This document shows, in pieces, positions 32,403-41,366 of a stretch of 64,000 nucleotides of DNA (position 1 is the first letter of the stretch; each line of letters starts with the position of its first letter). The notes under the pieces were generated by a model. It searched no databases and had not been told where the DNA came from. It saw only the letters and a program-made list of their open reading frames with translations. Where the stretch lies: positions 1-64,000 of the forward strand of contig NZ_SJPE01000011.1 of assembly GCF_004329815.1 (NCBI RefSeq), given 5' to 3'. Source of the stretch: Flavobacterium silvisoli. Its GTDB lineage: Bacteria > Bacteroidota > Bacteroidia > Flavobacteriales > Flavobacteriaceae. The position numbers and the translations under genes are program-made.

Positions 32403-33074
32403 ATGAACACTACCATTGAAAAAGAATTATTTGAATTGATAGGCGACAATCATCAAATGACTTCTGCGGAAACGCCACTCAGACCGGATGCTTTTATTAA
32501 ATCGGACGAGGAAAAAATGTTGAGTATAGAAAACCATTTTTACAACATCATGGAAGAAATGGGGTTGGATATGACCGATGACAGCTTAAAAGGAACACCT
32601 CACCGAGTAGCCAAAATGTTTATTCAGGAAATTTTCTCCGGACTTAACCCGGCCAATAAACCAAAGATTTCGGTTTTTGAAAATTCCTATCAGTACGATA
32701 AAATGCTGGTTGAAGCCAATATTAGTTTTAATTCAACTTGTGAACATCATTTTCTACCTATCATCGGTAAGGCCCACATTGGTTATGTATCCAGTGGTAA
32801 GGTAATAGGTTTATCCAAATTAAATAGAATAGTGGATTATTACGCCCGAAGACCTCAAGTTCAGGAACGTTTGGTGATGCAAATTTTTAACGAACTGAAA
32901 ACCGTACTGCAAACCGAAAATGTGATTTTGGTTATGGAAGCCAAGCATTTGTGTGTTTCCAGCAGAGGAATAAAGGATGAGAGCAGTTATACTTCAACCA
33001 TCCAATACGGCGGTATTTTTAACGAAAAGGAAAACCGAAACGATTTCTTTAACTTAATTCAGCAGGAAAAATAA
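32403..33074 (+). CDS. folE: GTP cyclohydrolase I
   Basis: 223 residues. The enzyme converts GTP to 7,8-dihydroneopterin triphosphate, the first step of folate synthesis. Zinc and catalytic residues are in STCEHHFLPIIGKAHIGYVS (Cys and the His pair) and in EAKHLCVSSRGIKDESSYT (second Cys). The substrate-binding GLSKLNRIVDYYARRPQVQE strand is intact. The 35-residue N-terminal extension before the folded core is common in this family. It is a single gene with a hairpin terminator that also serves the convergent neighbour. Confidence 0.97.
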   Translation: MNTTIEKELFELIGDNHQMTSAETPLRPDAFIKSDEEKMLSIENHFYNIMEEMGLDMTDDSLKGTPHRVAKMFIQEIFSGLNPANKPKISVFENSYQYDKMLVEANISFNSTCEHHFLPIIGKAHIGYVSSGKVIGLSKLNRIVDYYARRPQVQERLVMQIFNELKTVLQTENVILVMEAKHLCVSSRGIKDESSYTSTIQYGGIFNEKENRNDFFNLIQQEK

Positions 33075-33111
33075 GAGTTTTAGTTACGTTTATATATTTT
33101 TGGTTGGAAAG

Positions 33112-33134
33112 TCCCGAATTTATTCGGGATTTTC
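33112..33134. terminator. Bidirectional terminator overlapping a coding end
   Basis: TCCCGAAT (33112-33119) pairs with ATTCGGGA (33122-33129), then TTTTC. On the minus strand the right arm encodes the last four residues ENPE and the stop codon of the 33120-33440 gene. Confidence 0.85.
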
Positions 33135-33440
33135 TTTTTTGGAGAATAGGAACCCGAGCCCGCAACTTTTCAAAAGCTTCTTTTCGAAAGCCCAGAAGAA
33201 CGTAAATTGTCCGAATAAAAATCCGTAGCTAACCAATAAAACCTGATAAACAGGAAAAATAAGGAGGATGTAAAGCGGATAGTAAATCCAGCCGGAAATA
33301 CTTCCTTTGACTATGCCAAACAAAGCCAATATCGGTTTAGAAAGATAGGCCGCTGTAGAACCGGTAAAGGCAAACACTATTATGATGACTGCCATCTGCC
33401 AATTCGATTTGATATTCCAACGTTCTTTAAAGTTTGCCAT
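33120..33440 (-). CDS. DUF6787-like small membrane protein
   Basis: 106 residues with two membrane helices (about 16-36 and 48-73) and a charged, Lys-rich C terminus. The N-terminal F-K-E-R-W-N-I-K-S-N-W-Q and the W-A-F-E-K-K-L after the second helix match my memory of the DUF6787 group of Bacteroidota. Function unknown. Its final codons lie inside the folE terminator. Confidence 0.7.
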   Translation of the reverse strand: MANFKERWNIKSNWQMAVIIIVFAFTGSTAAYLSKPILALFGIVKGSISGWIYYPLYILLIFPVYQVLLVSYGFLFGQFTFFWAFEKKLLKSCGLGFLFSKKENPE

Positions 33441-33471
33441 AAATCATTAAACTGTCACAAATCTAAGCAAT

Positions 33472-33906
33472 TTATGGTCTGGGCACAAATCCCGCCAATT
33501 GTTGTTTGTAGGTTATTTGGAAATAAATGAAGTAATTATAAATCAAATAATTTACCTCGTAGCCATAATGAATATTCGGGTCGTAATTAATCTGCATTTC
33601 ATACAAGTTGGGGTTGTACCGCTGCGGCTGCATAGCTCTGCTGTTCCATTCGTTTACATAAATCTGATTCCGGCTTTCCAGATAGGTTTCTGAGTAGTAT
33701 CCTCGGGGCTTGGCTCTTCCTGCCAACCAACCGTTAAACCCCGGATCAATTATAATCACTTCATATTCCAAAGCATCATTAGCAATACGAATAGTGTCCG
33801 AACTTTTGGGTTTGTCCGGTTTATTAGCCTTTTCTGTAATGTTTTTATCAAAATGACAAGCGGCTAAGGCAACAATAAGCAGGAGTGACCAAGCAATCTT
33901 TTTCAT
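33472..33906 (-). CDS. DUF6146-like lipoprotein
   Basis: 144 residues. The signal peptide ends LLIVALAACHFD, with Cys17 as the lipidated residue. After a Lys/Asp linker comes a small domain with YEVIIIDPGFNGWLAGRAKP, YSETYLESRNQIYVNEWNSR and EMQINYDPNIHYGYEVNYLI. The strongly conserved-looking Trp, Tyr and Arg residues fit the DUF6146 group. It probably sits in the outer membrane facing the periplasm; role unknown. Confidence 0.75.
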   Translation of the reverse strand: MKKIAWSLLLIVALAACHFDKNITEKANKPDKPKSSDTIRIANDALEYEVIIIDPGFNGWLAGRAKPRGYYSETYLESRNQIYVNEWNSRAMQPQRYNPNLYEMQINYDPNIHYGYEVNYLIYNYFIYFQITYKQQLAGFVPRP

Positions 33907-33969
33907 GACTTATTATTTTGTATAAAATTACTAAAAAACCTAGCCTCCTGCAGCAATTTTAACAAATAA

Positions 33970-33994
33970 AAAACCACGCTCTGGGTGTGGTTTT
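33970..33994 (-). terminator. Terminator of the serC-serA unit
   Basis: AAAACCAC (33970-33977) pairs with GTGGTTTT (33987-33994); on the minus strand it ends in a T run. Confidence 0.75.
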
Positions 33995-34018
33995 CAGATA
34001 TACGACGTTGAGAATGAA

Positions 34019-34981
34019 TTATGCATTCTCTACTTTTAATAAACTGATAATCTGTTCGGCTAATTCAGTTCCTATACGATCCTGAGCTTCTAACGTAGCT
34101 GCTCCTATGTGAGGGGTCAGTGAAATTTTGGGATGCATCAGAATTTGAATCTCGGGTGTAGGTTCGTTTTCAAAAACATCCAAACCGGCAAACAGCACTT
34201 TTTCGTTGTCTAAGGCTTCTACCAGAGCTACTTCGTCTATCACACCACCACGGGCACAGTTCACAATTCCTACATCATTTTTCATCAATTCGAACTCTTC
34301 CTTTCCAATCACATATCCTTCTTGTGCCGGAACATGAAGCGTAATGAAATCAGCATGTTTCAACACATCTTCTAGAGGCTCGGTTTCAAATTCTACATTG
34401 ATGAATTGCCCGTTGTAGAAATCTACTTTCACGTCGGCTTTATCCACATACTTATCGGCCGCTATTACTTTCATGCCCAATCCCAAAGCCATTTTGGCTA
34501 CCGCTTGACCTATTCTGCCAAAACCGATAATTCCTAATGTTTTGCCGCGTAACTCAATTCCGTTGGCATAGGCTTTCTTCAAACCGTCAAAGTTGGTGTC
34601 ACCTTCCAAAGGCATATTTCTGTTGGAATCGTGCAGAAAACGAACTCCGGTAAACAAATGAGCAAACACTAATTCGGCCACACTTTCCGAGGAAGATGCC
34701 GGAGTATTGATCACGTGCAATCCTTTACTGCGGGCATAATCCACATCAATATTATCCATGCCCACACCACCACGGCCTATGATTTTCAATCCGGGGCAGG
34801 CATCTATGATATCTTTACGCACTTTGGTTGCACTTCTTACCAAAAGTACCGCAATATTGTGCGTATTGATGTAGTTGGCCACTTGTTCCTGAGCCACTTT
34901 GGTAGTAATGACTTCAAAACCTCCTTTTTCTAAGGCTTCGATGCCGCTTTTTGAAATTCCGTCGTTTGCTAATACTTTCAT
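34019..34981 (-). CDS. serA: D-3-phosphoglycerate dehydrogenase-type 2-hydroxyacid dehydrogenase
   Basis: 320 residues from ATG 34981; the frame extends to 35092, but those 37 residues are translated from the intergenic repeat and are not family sequence. The NAD domain carries LGIIGFGRIGQAVAKMA (G-x-G-x-x-G), and the catalytic Arg, Glu and His are in NCARGGVIDE, GLDVFENEP and SLTPHIGAAT. It lacks the C-terminal ACT regulatory domain of E. coli SerA, so serine feedback of that type is not expected. The gene follows serC on the same strand, and together they make phosphoserine from 3-phosphoglycerate. Confidence 0.92.
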   Translation of the reverse strand: MKVLANDGISKSGIEALEKGGFEVITTKVAQEQVANYINTHNIAVLLVRSATKVRKDIIDACPGLKIIGRGGVGMDNIDVDYARSKGLHVINTPASSSESVAELVFAHLFTGVRFLHDSNRNMPLEGDTNFDGLKKAYANGIELRGKTLGIIGFGRIGQAVAKMALGLGMKVIAADKYVDKADVKVDFYNGQFINVEFETEPLEDVLKHADFITLHVPAQEGYVIGKEEFELMKNDVGIVNCARGGVIDEVALVEALDNEKVLFAGLDVFENEPTPEIQILMHPKISLTPHIGAATLEAQDRIGTELAEQIISLLKVENA

Positions 34982-35044
34982 TTTTATGCTGAATTTGTCC
35001 CAACATCTTCCGATGCTGTTCAATATTATTGTTTTATTTTTTTT

Positions 35045-35108
35045 TAGGAGCTGTTTCCGGCTTTCCTTTACAATCTCTTCGAGGATTTCCACTGCAATCC
35101 GGGCTAGG
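35045..35108. repeat. Dispersed repeat, copy 1 (serC-serA spacer)
   Basis: Begins TAGGAGCTGTTTCCGGC (35045-35061) and ends TCCGGGCTAGG (35098-35108). The same start and GGGCTAG end occur at 54309-54364. Confidence 0.6.
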
Positions 35109-36203
35109 TTATTCGGCTAGTTGTGATTGAGTGCTGTACAAAGTTTCAAACTCTTTCATCACATCTACCAACACCTGAACACTTTCCAATGGTAAAGCAT
35201 TATACATCGAAGCACGATATCCGCCCACAGAGCGATGACCCGTTAACCCCGAGATTCCGGCTTCTTTCCACATTTTGTCAAACGATTCCTGGAGCTCAGG
35301 ATTTTCGAGTAAGAAAGTGGCATTCATGATGCTTCGGTCTGCTTTGACTGCAGTTCCTCTGAACATCGTATTGCGGTCAATTTCGTTGTATAGTAAACTG
35401 GCTTTGGCTTCATTTATTTTTTCAATTCCCGCTATTCCGCCTTGTTTTTTCAACCATTGCAAAGTTAAAAGACAGGTATAAACAGCAAAAACCGCCGGAG
35501 TATTGTACATGCTTTCAGCTTTAATGTGTTTTTGATAATCCAATATACTTGGAATGGCTCTGCCCGATTTGCCTAAAATAGATTCTTTTACCACCACCAA
35601 AGTCGTTCCCGCAGCGCCCATATTTTTTTGAGCTCCGGCATAAATCAAATCAAATTGTGAAAAATCGAGCGTTCTCGAAAATATATCCGAACTCATATCA
35701 CACACGATGGGAACCGCCGTTTTAGGAAACGATTTCATTTGGGTTCCGAAAATGGTATTGTTGCTCGTACAGTGAAAATAACTGGCATCTTCCGGAATCG
35801 TGTAATTCGTTGGAATGTGGTTGTAATTTTCTTCTTTAGAAGAAGCCACTATCACTGTTTCACCAAACAATTTAGCTTCTTTGATAGCGTTGTTTGCCCA
35901 AGTACCGGTGTCTAAATATGCAGCTTTGCCGTCAACGTTCAGTAAGTTATACGGAACCCTTAAAAATTCTAAACTGGCACCACCCTGTAAAAACAAAGCT
36001 TGATATCCTTTACCTTCTAATCCTAAAAATTCCAAAACCAAGGCACGAACTTCTTCCATCACAGCAACAAAATCTTTACTGCGATGCGAAATTTCTAAAA
36101 TAGATAAATCAGAATGATTGAAATTTAAAACGGATTGCGCTGATTTTTCAAATACTTCTTGTGGCAAGATGCATGGTCCGGCGCTAAAGTTGTGTTTTTT
36201 CAT
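35109..36203 (-). CDS. serC: Phosphoserine aminotransferase
   Basis: 364 residues beginning MKKHNFSAGPCILPQEV. This PLP-dependent class V aminotransferase makes phosphoserine from 3-phosphohydroxypyruvate and glutamate. LFLQGGASLEF binds cofactor phosphate, CDMSSDIFSR holds the cofactor-contacting Asp, and YAGAQKNMGAAGTTLVVV contains the Schiff-base Lys. The C-terminal GLTGHRSVGGYRASMYNAL is the family signature for substrate binding. serA follows after 127 bases holding a dispersed repeat, so the two still form the serine pathway unit. Confidence 0.97.
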   Translation of the reverse strand: MKKHNFSAGPCILPQEVFEKSAQSVLNFNHSDLSILEISHRSKDFVAVMEEVRALVLEFLGLEGKGYQALFLQGGASLEFLRVPYNLLNVDGKAAYLDTGTWANNAIKEAKLFGETVIVASSKEENYNHIPTNYTIPEDASYFHCTSNNTIFGTQMKSFPKTAVPIVCDMSSDIFSRTLDFSQFDLIYAGAQKNMGAAGTTLVVVKESILGKSGRAIPSILDYQKHIKAESMYNTPAVFAVYTCLLTLQWLKKQGGIAGIEKINEAKASLLYNEIDRNTMFRGTAVKADRSIMNATFLLENPELQESFDKMWKEAGISGLTGHRSVGGYRASMYNALPLESVQVLVDVMKEFETLYSTQSQLAE

Positions 36204-36447
36204 GATAGGTGATTGAAAAATGAAGAGGCAAATTTCGGAAACTGCAATTAAAACCGTTATCTCAATTCACCGGTAATGACCTCATGTTATCAACGAAAAC
36301 GTTATAGTTTATAATATTTGAAATTAAAAAACTGACCCAAGACCGAAGGTTGAACTGTATGAAGGAAACTAATAAAAGCCCGCTAGGCTTCAGATTGAAG
36401 AACTTTAGTTCAATTCTAATTATTGTTTATCCGATTTTCTTTCTTAA

Positions 36448-37512
36448 TTAGTTATTCAAAGATGTTAAAAAAGCTAAGGTGTCCACATTATCAGCATAAT
36501 TCCAAAGTTTTGGTTTTTGTGTTTGTCCAAACGGAATAGAGTTTTCGATTGCTCCTCCGGAAACGATACACTGAATTTGATCGGCCTCGTTTTTCAGACG
36601 AAGTTGCAATTCTTCAAGGTTATCATAAAACTCATAGAACACCGATGAAATAGGAGAGGCATAGCTGTTGTCCTCTTTGAGCGTCAGGAATTCGTTGTCG
36701 AGTAGTTTAAAGTTACTCATCAGGAAAACCGCTTTGTTGTAATCATAGTTGTTAGAATATTTTTCGTAGAAAATGACATCTCTGTACTCATAAATCGCCT
36801 GAAAAAACGGTTGAAAATCGTACGCTTTCGGCACAAAAAGTTTAGAAACGTTGCGACATCCCAAACCGAAGTAACGGAAAATATCTTCTCCTAAATTTAC
36901 CAAATCGGCATGGCTTTCTTTTCCGGTTAATACGGCAACCGAATTTCTGTTTTTGCGAATGATATTGGGTTTGTCTTTGAAATAAAATTCAAAATAACGT
37001 GCTGTATTATTGCTTCCGGTGGCGATTACCGCATCAAAATTTTCGAGTTTGCCCTCGGTAAAGGTGATGAAATTCTCAATTTCCGAATTGACGGCAATTA
37101 GATATTTGGCCAAAAACTTAATCAGGTGTTGGTCATTAGAAGACGTTTTCACCAAAACCTTATGCCCGGAAATTAATACCGAAAGAAAATCATGAAACCC
37201 CACTAACGGAATATTTCCGGCCAGGATCAATCCAACGGTCTTAGGTTTTACATCAGAGAAATTATATCCGGAAAGCCATTGATTTAAATTGTCTTCCTGT
37301 AAAGCTTCGGCCCAGGATTGTATGGCAAAGTAAACCTGCTCCGGAGTAAACCATCCGTTGTGTGATTGTGATAAGTGAATTAAATCAACAAAAGAATCAT
37401 AATACAAATCGTTGTGCAGTACGGTTTCGTTTTTTTCATTGTTATCCAATGAAAATTGGCTTAAAAACCTTCCTAATTCTACAAAACATTTTTTTTTATC
37501 GATTTGTACCAT
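36448..37512 (-). CDS. LuxC-type acyl-CoA (acyl) reductase
   Basis: 354 residues. An aldehyde-dehydrogenase fold of the LuxC branch (PF05893) is indicated by VGLILAGNIPLVGFHDFLSV, then HKVLVKTSSND, ATGSNNTARYFE and RKNRNSVAVLTGKE. The catalytic Cys is in YFGLGCRNVSKLFVP. LuxC reduces fatty acyl groups to aldehydes with NADPH; here there are no lux partners. The gene is divergent from a dicluster ferredoxin gene with 62 bases between starts, an arrangement I remember as common in flavobacteria. A shared role in lipid or redox metabolism is plausible but unproven. Confidence 0.85.
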   Translation of the reverse strand: MVQIDKKKCFVELGRFLSQFSLDNNEKNETVLHNDLYYDSFVDLIHLSQSHNGWFTPEQVYFAIQSWAEALQEDNLNQWLSGYNFSDVKPKTVGLILAGNIPLVGFHDFLSVLISGHKVLVKTSSNDQHLIKFLAKYLIAVNSEIENFITFTEGKLENFDAVIATGSNNTARYFEFYFKDKPNIIRKNRNSVAVLTGKESHADLVNLGEDIFRYFGLGCRNVSKLFVPKAYDFQPFFQAIYEYRDVIFYEKYSNNYDYNKAVFLMSNFKLLDNEFLTLKEDNSYASPISSVFYEFYDNLEELQLRLKNEADQIQCIVSGGAIENSIPFGQTQKPKLWNYADNVDTLAFLTSLNN

Positions 37513-37518
37513 ATGTAG

Positions 37519-37550
37519 CTTGTTTATGAATGGTTTTGATTGTAATTTTG
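37519..37550 (+). promoter_or_regulatory. Ferredoxin gene promoter
   Basis: CTTG at 37519-37522, 20 bases, TAATTTTG at 37543-37550; predicted start near 37555, 20 bases before the ATG. Confidence 0.55.
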
Positions 37551-37571
37551 CGCAAAATTAATTAAAAATAA

Positions 37572-37924
<353 letters not shown>

Positions 37925-37925
<1 letters not shown>

Positions 37926-37963
37926 AAAAAGCCCAAGTAATAGAAAGTTGCTTGGGCTTTTTT
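37925..37963. terminator. Bidirectional terminator
   Basis: AAAAAAGCCCAAG (37925-37937) pairs with CTTGGGCTTTTTT (37951-37963). Confidence 0.9.
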
Positions 37964-37985
37964 ACAAAACAAAACATGAAATATA

Positions 37986-38528
37986 TTAAGGCTTCACAAC
38001 AGTATATTTCTCAAGAATTACCGAGTCTGTTTTTTCGTCATAAGTCTCCAAAACGAGATTGCCTTCTGTATCAAAATACCCCACAGAGAATTTATCCTTG
38101 TTTTTGAAAATATAATTGTTATTGGAAGTTTTTCGCAAAAGTGACAAGTCCTTTCCGTTGGGAGTTGTCATAGTATATCCGGTTTTATCGGAAACGATTT
38201 GGTATTTGTTGCCGTTCATGTAATAGTAGGCGGAATGATTTACTTCTTCCGATTTAATTACACCATCTACCATCACTTTGGTTTTTGTTGTCACAGCCAC
38301 CGGGCTATCCTTCATCGGAATGTTTAAAGTATTGGGTTTAGCTTCTTCTAATTCAATGTTTTGGATTTCTTTGGTTTCTTCTGATTTTACAATTTTTTTC
38401 TCTCCTGCTGAGTCTTTAATGGTAGTGATCACCGTTTTAACTTCTGATTTGGTATTGGTATTCTGAGCGATACCGTTCAATGACGATAACATGACTAACG
38501 AACTTAACAAAAAACGTTTCATAATCAT
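37986..38528 (-). CDS. Secreted hypothetical protein
   Basis: 180 residues with a signal peptide (MIMKRFLLSSLVMLSSLNGIAQ, cut near residue 22). The mature part is Lys-, Thr- and Val-rich. It has an acidic/basic linker (about 25-65) followed by a small strand-rich domain: YYYMNGNKYQIVSDKTGYTM, NYIFKNKDKFSVGYFDTEGN and LVLETYDEKTDSVILEKYTV. No family is recognised. A periplasmic location is inferred from the signal. Confidence 0.7.
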   Translation of the reverse strand: MIMKRFLLSSLVMLSSLNGIAQNTNTKSEVKTVITTIKDSAGEKKIVKSEETKEIQNIELEEAKPNTLNIPMKDSPVAVTTKTKVMVDGVIKSEEVNHSAYYYMNGNKYQIVSDKTGYTMTTPNGKDLSLLRKTSNNNYIFKNKDKFSVGYFDTEGNLVLETYDEKTDSVILEKYTVVKP

Positions 38529-38722
38529 TGATTTTAAAGATTAATACATCACAAATGTACAGTCGTACAATGTAGGCTTCGTTACAGTATTTCTTTCAAT
38601 TGTTACAAAATCTTCACTAAACAGTAATGGCTTCATTTTCAACAATCGATTATTGATAAAATAAAAAATGCGAATGCTTATTTTGCCACAACTTTTAGTA
38701 GATTTGTTGAAATTGCAGGCGT

Positions 38723-39889
38723 ATGAAGAGAACAGTACTGTTATTCTTTTCTTTGTTTTTTAGTTTTACCGTTTTGGCTCAGAACGGTGAAAAATCGATT
38801 ACTTTAAAAGATGCTGAAACCAACCTCCCTATTGAAGATGCTACCATTTATGTATTGAAAACAAAGCAAACCTTTTTGAGCAATTCAGAAGGAAATGTCA
38901 CCTTTCTGTTAACAGGTTCGTCTAATATACAAGTTACGCATTCTTCTTATATTGGTGTAACTGTTCGTTCCTCAGCTTTGGTGAAAACCGATAACGTCAT
39001 TTATCTGAAAAGTAATGTTAATGACCTAGATGAGATTATAGTTACTAAACAACATCCGCAGAAAATCCTGAAAACTTTGGTGGGTAATTCGGTAAAAAAG
39101 TTAACGGTGCCGGCCCGGCTCAAAGTATACAGCAGAGAGTTTTTTAAAATGAACGGCGACTACACTTACTATAATGACGGCTTGATGAATTTTCAACTCT
39201 TTGGTCATGATAAAAATTTTAAAAGCGATATTTTGGTAGAACAAAATCGTTCTTTCGGATTGATTAATGAAGAGATTACTTCTGATGTGTTGGGATATAA
39301 TCTCAACGATATCATGCAGAATTATTATAATTTCAAATACTTGGATCCTATTTTAGAACCCAATGCCAAGAAGAAATACGACTTCATCATCAAAGGATAT
39401 ACAACAAATTCGGATTATAATGTTATGTTGGTTACTCCCGTAGATACGGATGGGGAGCTTCGGGATGATTTTAAAATTATTTATGACAGTAAAAAAAAGA
39501 TAATAGTTGAAGTAAGCTCGGCTATTTCACCGTTGTCTTTTGCCAATGTAAAAGAAAAAACAAGTGTCGGTTCCAAGAACATATACAAGTCGATTTTCAA
39601 AACTATTTACCGTATTGAAAATGAAAATTATTATTTAGTTAGTTCTAAGGAAGAAATTGGTTTTGAACGTATTGAAAAAAATAAAAAAACTGAGATAGAG
39701 GTCCGCAATTATTTCGTCACCACCAGTTTCAGCAACCACAATTTTAGTTATAAAGACAGTGAGGTTTTTAAAGATAAAACCCTTTACAACAAAAAAAATG
39801 TAATACTCTCCAGCTATTGGGATGTATCAGGCTTAACGGCTACTGATGAGGAACAGCAAATTGTTCTGAAAATGGCCGATCGCCAATAG
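38723..39889 (+). CDS. Secreted protein with carboxypeptidase-regulatory-like domain
   Basis: 388 residues. The signal peptide is 1-19 (FTVLAQ). Residues about 24-95 form a CarboxypepD_reg-like beta sandwich (LKDAETNLPIEDATIYVLKT, FLSNSEGNVTFLL, VTHSSYIGVTV, VIYLKSNVNDLDEIIVT) like the N-terminal domain of TonB-linked proteins. The remaining 290 residues are a strand-rich domain seen in periplasmic or outer-membrane proteins of Bacteroidota, but no barrel is evident. TAGATTTG at 38699-38706 is a likely -7 box. Function unknown; a cell-envelope role is inferred. Confidence 0.75.
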   Translation: MKRTVLLFFSLFFSFTVLAQNGEKSITLKDAETNLPIEDATIYVLKTKQTFLSNSEGNVTFLLTGSSNIQVTHSSYIGVTVRSSALVKTDNVIYLKSNVNDLDEIIVTKQHPQKILKTLVGNSVKKLTVPARLKVYSREFFKMNGDYTYYNDGLMNFQLFGHDKNFKSDILVEQNRSFGLINEEITSDVLGYNLNDIMQNYYNFKYLDPILEPNAKKKYDFIIKGYTTNSDYNVMLVTPVDTDGELRDDFKIIYDSKKKIIVEVSSAISPLSFANVKEKTSVGSKNIYKSIFKTIYRIENENYYLVSSKEEIGFERIEKNKKTEIEVRNYFVTTSFSNHNFSYKDSEVFKDKTLYNKKNVILSSYWDVSGLTATDEEQQIVLKMADRQ

Positions 39890-39930
39890 AAAATTGTCTT
39901 TTCCTTTTTCAAAAACTCCTGTTTACCAGT

Positions 39931-39961
39931 ATTTGTAACTTGGTTTTATTCCGTTATATTT
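39931..39961 (+). promoter_or_regulatory. ychF promoter
   Basis: TTTG 39931-39934, 19 bases, TATATTTG 39954-39961. Predicted start near 39966, leader about 70 bases. Confidence 0.65.
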
Positions 39962-40036
39962 GCACACTTTTTAAAAATAAAATGACTGTTTGTCGGTACA
40001 ACAATAATCGGCTCAACAGCTAAAATATTCAAAACT

Positions 40037-41131
40037 ATGAAAGCAGGAATTGTAGGATTGCCTAATGTGGGGAAATCAACGTTATTTAATTGTTTGTCAA
40101 ATGCCAAAGCACAAAGCGCCAACTTTCCGTTTTGTACCATTGAGCCGAATATCGGAGTGGTAAACGTTCCCGATCCGAGAATCAATAAACTGGAAGAATT
40201 GGTTAAACCGGAGCGCGTTCAGATGGCTACCGTTGATATTGTTGATATTGCCGGATTGGTCAAAGGCGCCAGCAAAGGCGAAGGATTGGGGAATCAGTTT
40301 TTGGCCAACATCAGAGAGTGCAATGCCATCATCCACGTACTGCGTTGTTTTGACAACGATAACATTGTCCACGTTGACGGCAGTGTTAATCCCATTCGCG
40401 ATAAAGAAACCATCGACATAGAATTACAGCTAAAAGACTTGGAAACGGTGGAAAAACGTTTGGAAAAAGTCAATCGTGCCGCCAAAACCGGAAACAAGGA
40501 AGCTCAGGTTGAAAAAGCATTCTTAGACCGAATCCGTGAAGCGCTATTACAGGCCAAATCAGCCCGTACGGTGGTGCCTCAAAATGCCGATGAAGAAGCC
40601 TTGATGGAAGATTTTCAGTTGATTACCACCAAGCCGGTTTTGTATGTGTGTAATGTGGATGAAGAATCGGCGGCCACCGGAAACCAATATGTCGATCAAG
40701 TACGCGAATTGGTAAAAGATGAAAATGCTGAAGTTATCGTTTTGGCCGTAGGAACCGAAGCCGATATCACCGAATTGGAAACTTATGAAGAACGTCAAAT
40801 GTTTTTGGAGGATTTAGGGTTAAAAGAACCGGGAAGTTCCGTATTGATTCGTGCCGCTTATAAACTATTGAAACAACAAACGTATTTCACGGCCGGTGTT
40901 AAAGAAGTACGCGCCTGGACCATCAATATTGGGGATACCGCACCGAAAGCAGCCGGTGTGATTCATACCGATTTTGAGAAAGGATTCATCCGTGCCGAAG
41001 TGATTGCCTATGAAGATTTTGCGTACTACGGTTCAGAAGCCAAAGTAAAAGAAGCCGGTAAACTGAGAGTAGAAGGCAAAGACTACATAGTAAAAGATGG
41101 GGACATCATGCATTTCCGTTTCAACGTTTAG
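40037..41131 (+). CDS. ychF: Redox-regulated ATPase YchF
   Basis: 364 residues. An Obg-related P-loop protein that prefers ATP and binds ribosomes. G1 is GLPNVGKSTLFNCLS, G2 includes NFPFCTIEPNIGVV, G3 is DIAGLVKGASKGEGLGNQFL, and the G4 position reads NVDE instead of NKxD, as expected for YchF. The C-terminal TGS-like domain has TYFTAGVKEVRAWTI, GVIHTDFEKGFIRAEV and VKDGDIMHFRFNV. It is a single gene with a good promoter and a terminator at 41158-41191. Confidence 0.97.
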   Translation: MKAGIVGLPNVGKSTLFNCLSNAKAQSANFPFCTIEPNIGVVNVPDPRINKLEELVKPERVQMATVDIVDIAGLVKGASKGEGLGNQFLANIRECNAIIHVLRCFDNDNIVHVDGSVNPIRDKETIDIELQLKDLETVEKRLEKVNRAAKTGNKEAQVEKAFLDRIREALLQAKSARTVVPQNADEEALMEDFQLITTKPVLYVCNVDEESAATGNQYVDQVRELVKDENAEVIVLAVGTEADITELETYEERQMFLEDLGLKEPGSSVLIRAAYKLLKQQTYFTAGVKEVRAWTINIGDTAPKAAGVIHTDFEKGFIRAEVIAYEDFAYYGSEAKVKEAGKLRVEGKDYIVKDGDIMHFRFNV

Positions 41132-41157
41132 TCCTTAAAATATAAAGTTTTTATAGA

Positions 41158-41191
41158 AAAAAGTTGTTGGGTTCACCGGCAACTTTTTTTG
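41158..41191 (+). terminator. ychF terminator
   Basis: AAAAAAGTTG (41158-41167) pairs with CAACTTTTTT (41181-41190) over a 13-base loop. Confidence 0.8.
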
Positions 41192-41272
41192 TTTTAGTTA
41201 CAAATTAACTGCGAATTCATTCTTTTTCAGGTGATTTTAACATCTTTTGCAGATTGAATTTAAATTGATTTT

Positions 41273-41307
41273 TTTGTTAAAATATGTTAAAGTTTTAATT
41301 ACATTTG
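41273..41307 (+). promoter_or_regulatory. Promoter of the PAS kinase operon
   Basis: TTTG 41273-41276, 23 bases (slightly long), TACATTTG 41300-41307. Predicted start near 41312, about 55 bases before the ATG. Confidence 0.45.
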
Positions 41308-41366
41308 TGAGTAACCTGGGTCATTAGGTTGGGTCATGAGCATTTACGTTATCTCTTTTATTTTTT

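Noticed and set aside
34982..35092. Longer N terminus for serA
   Set aside because: Those codons are translated from the intergenic repeat and give sequence foreign to the family; ATG 34981 begins the conserved MKVLANDGI.
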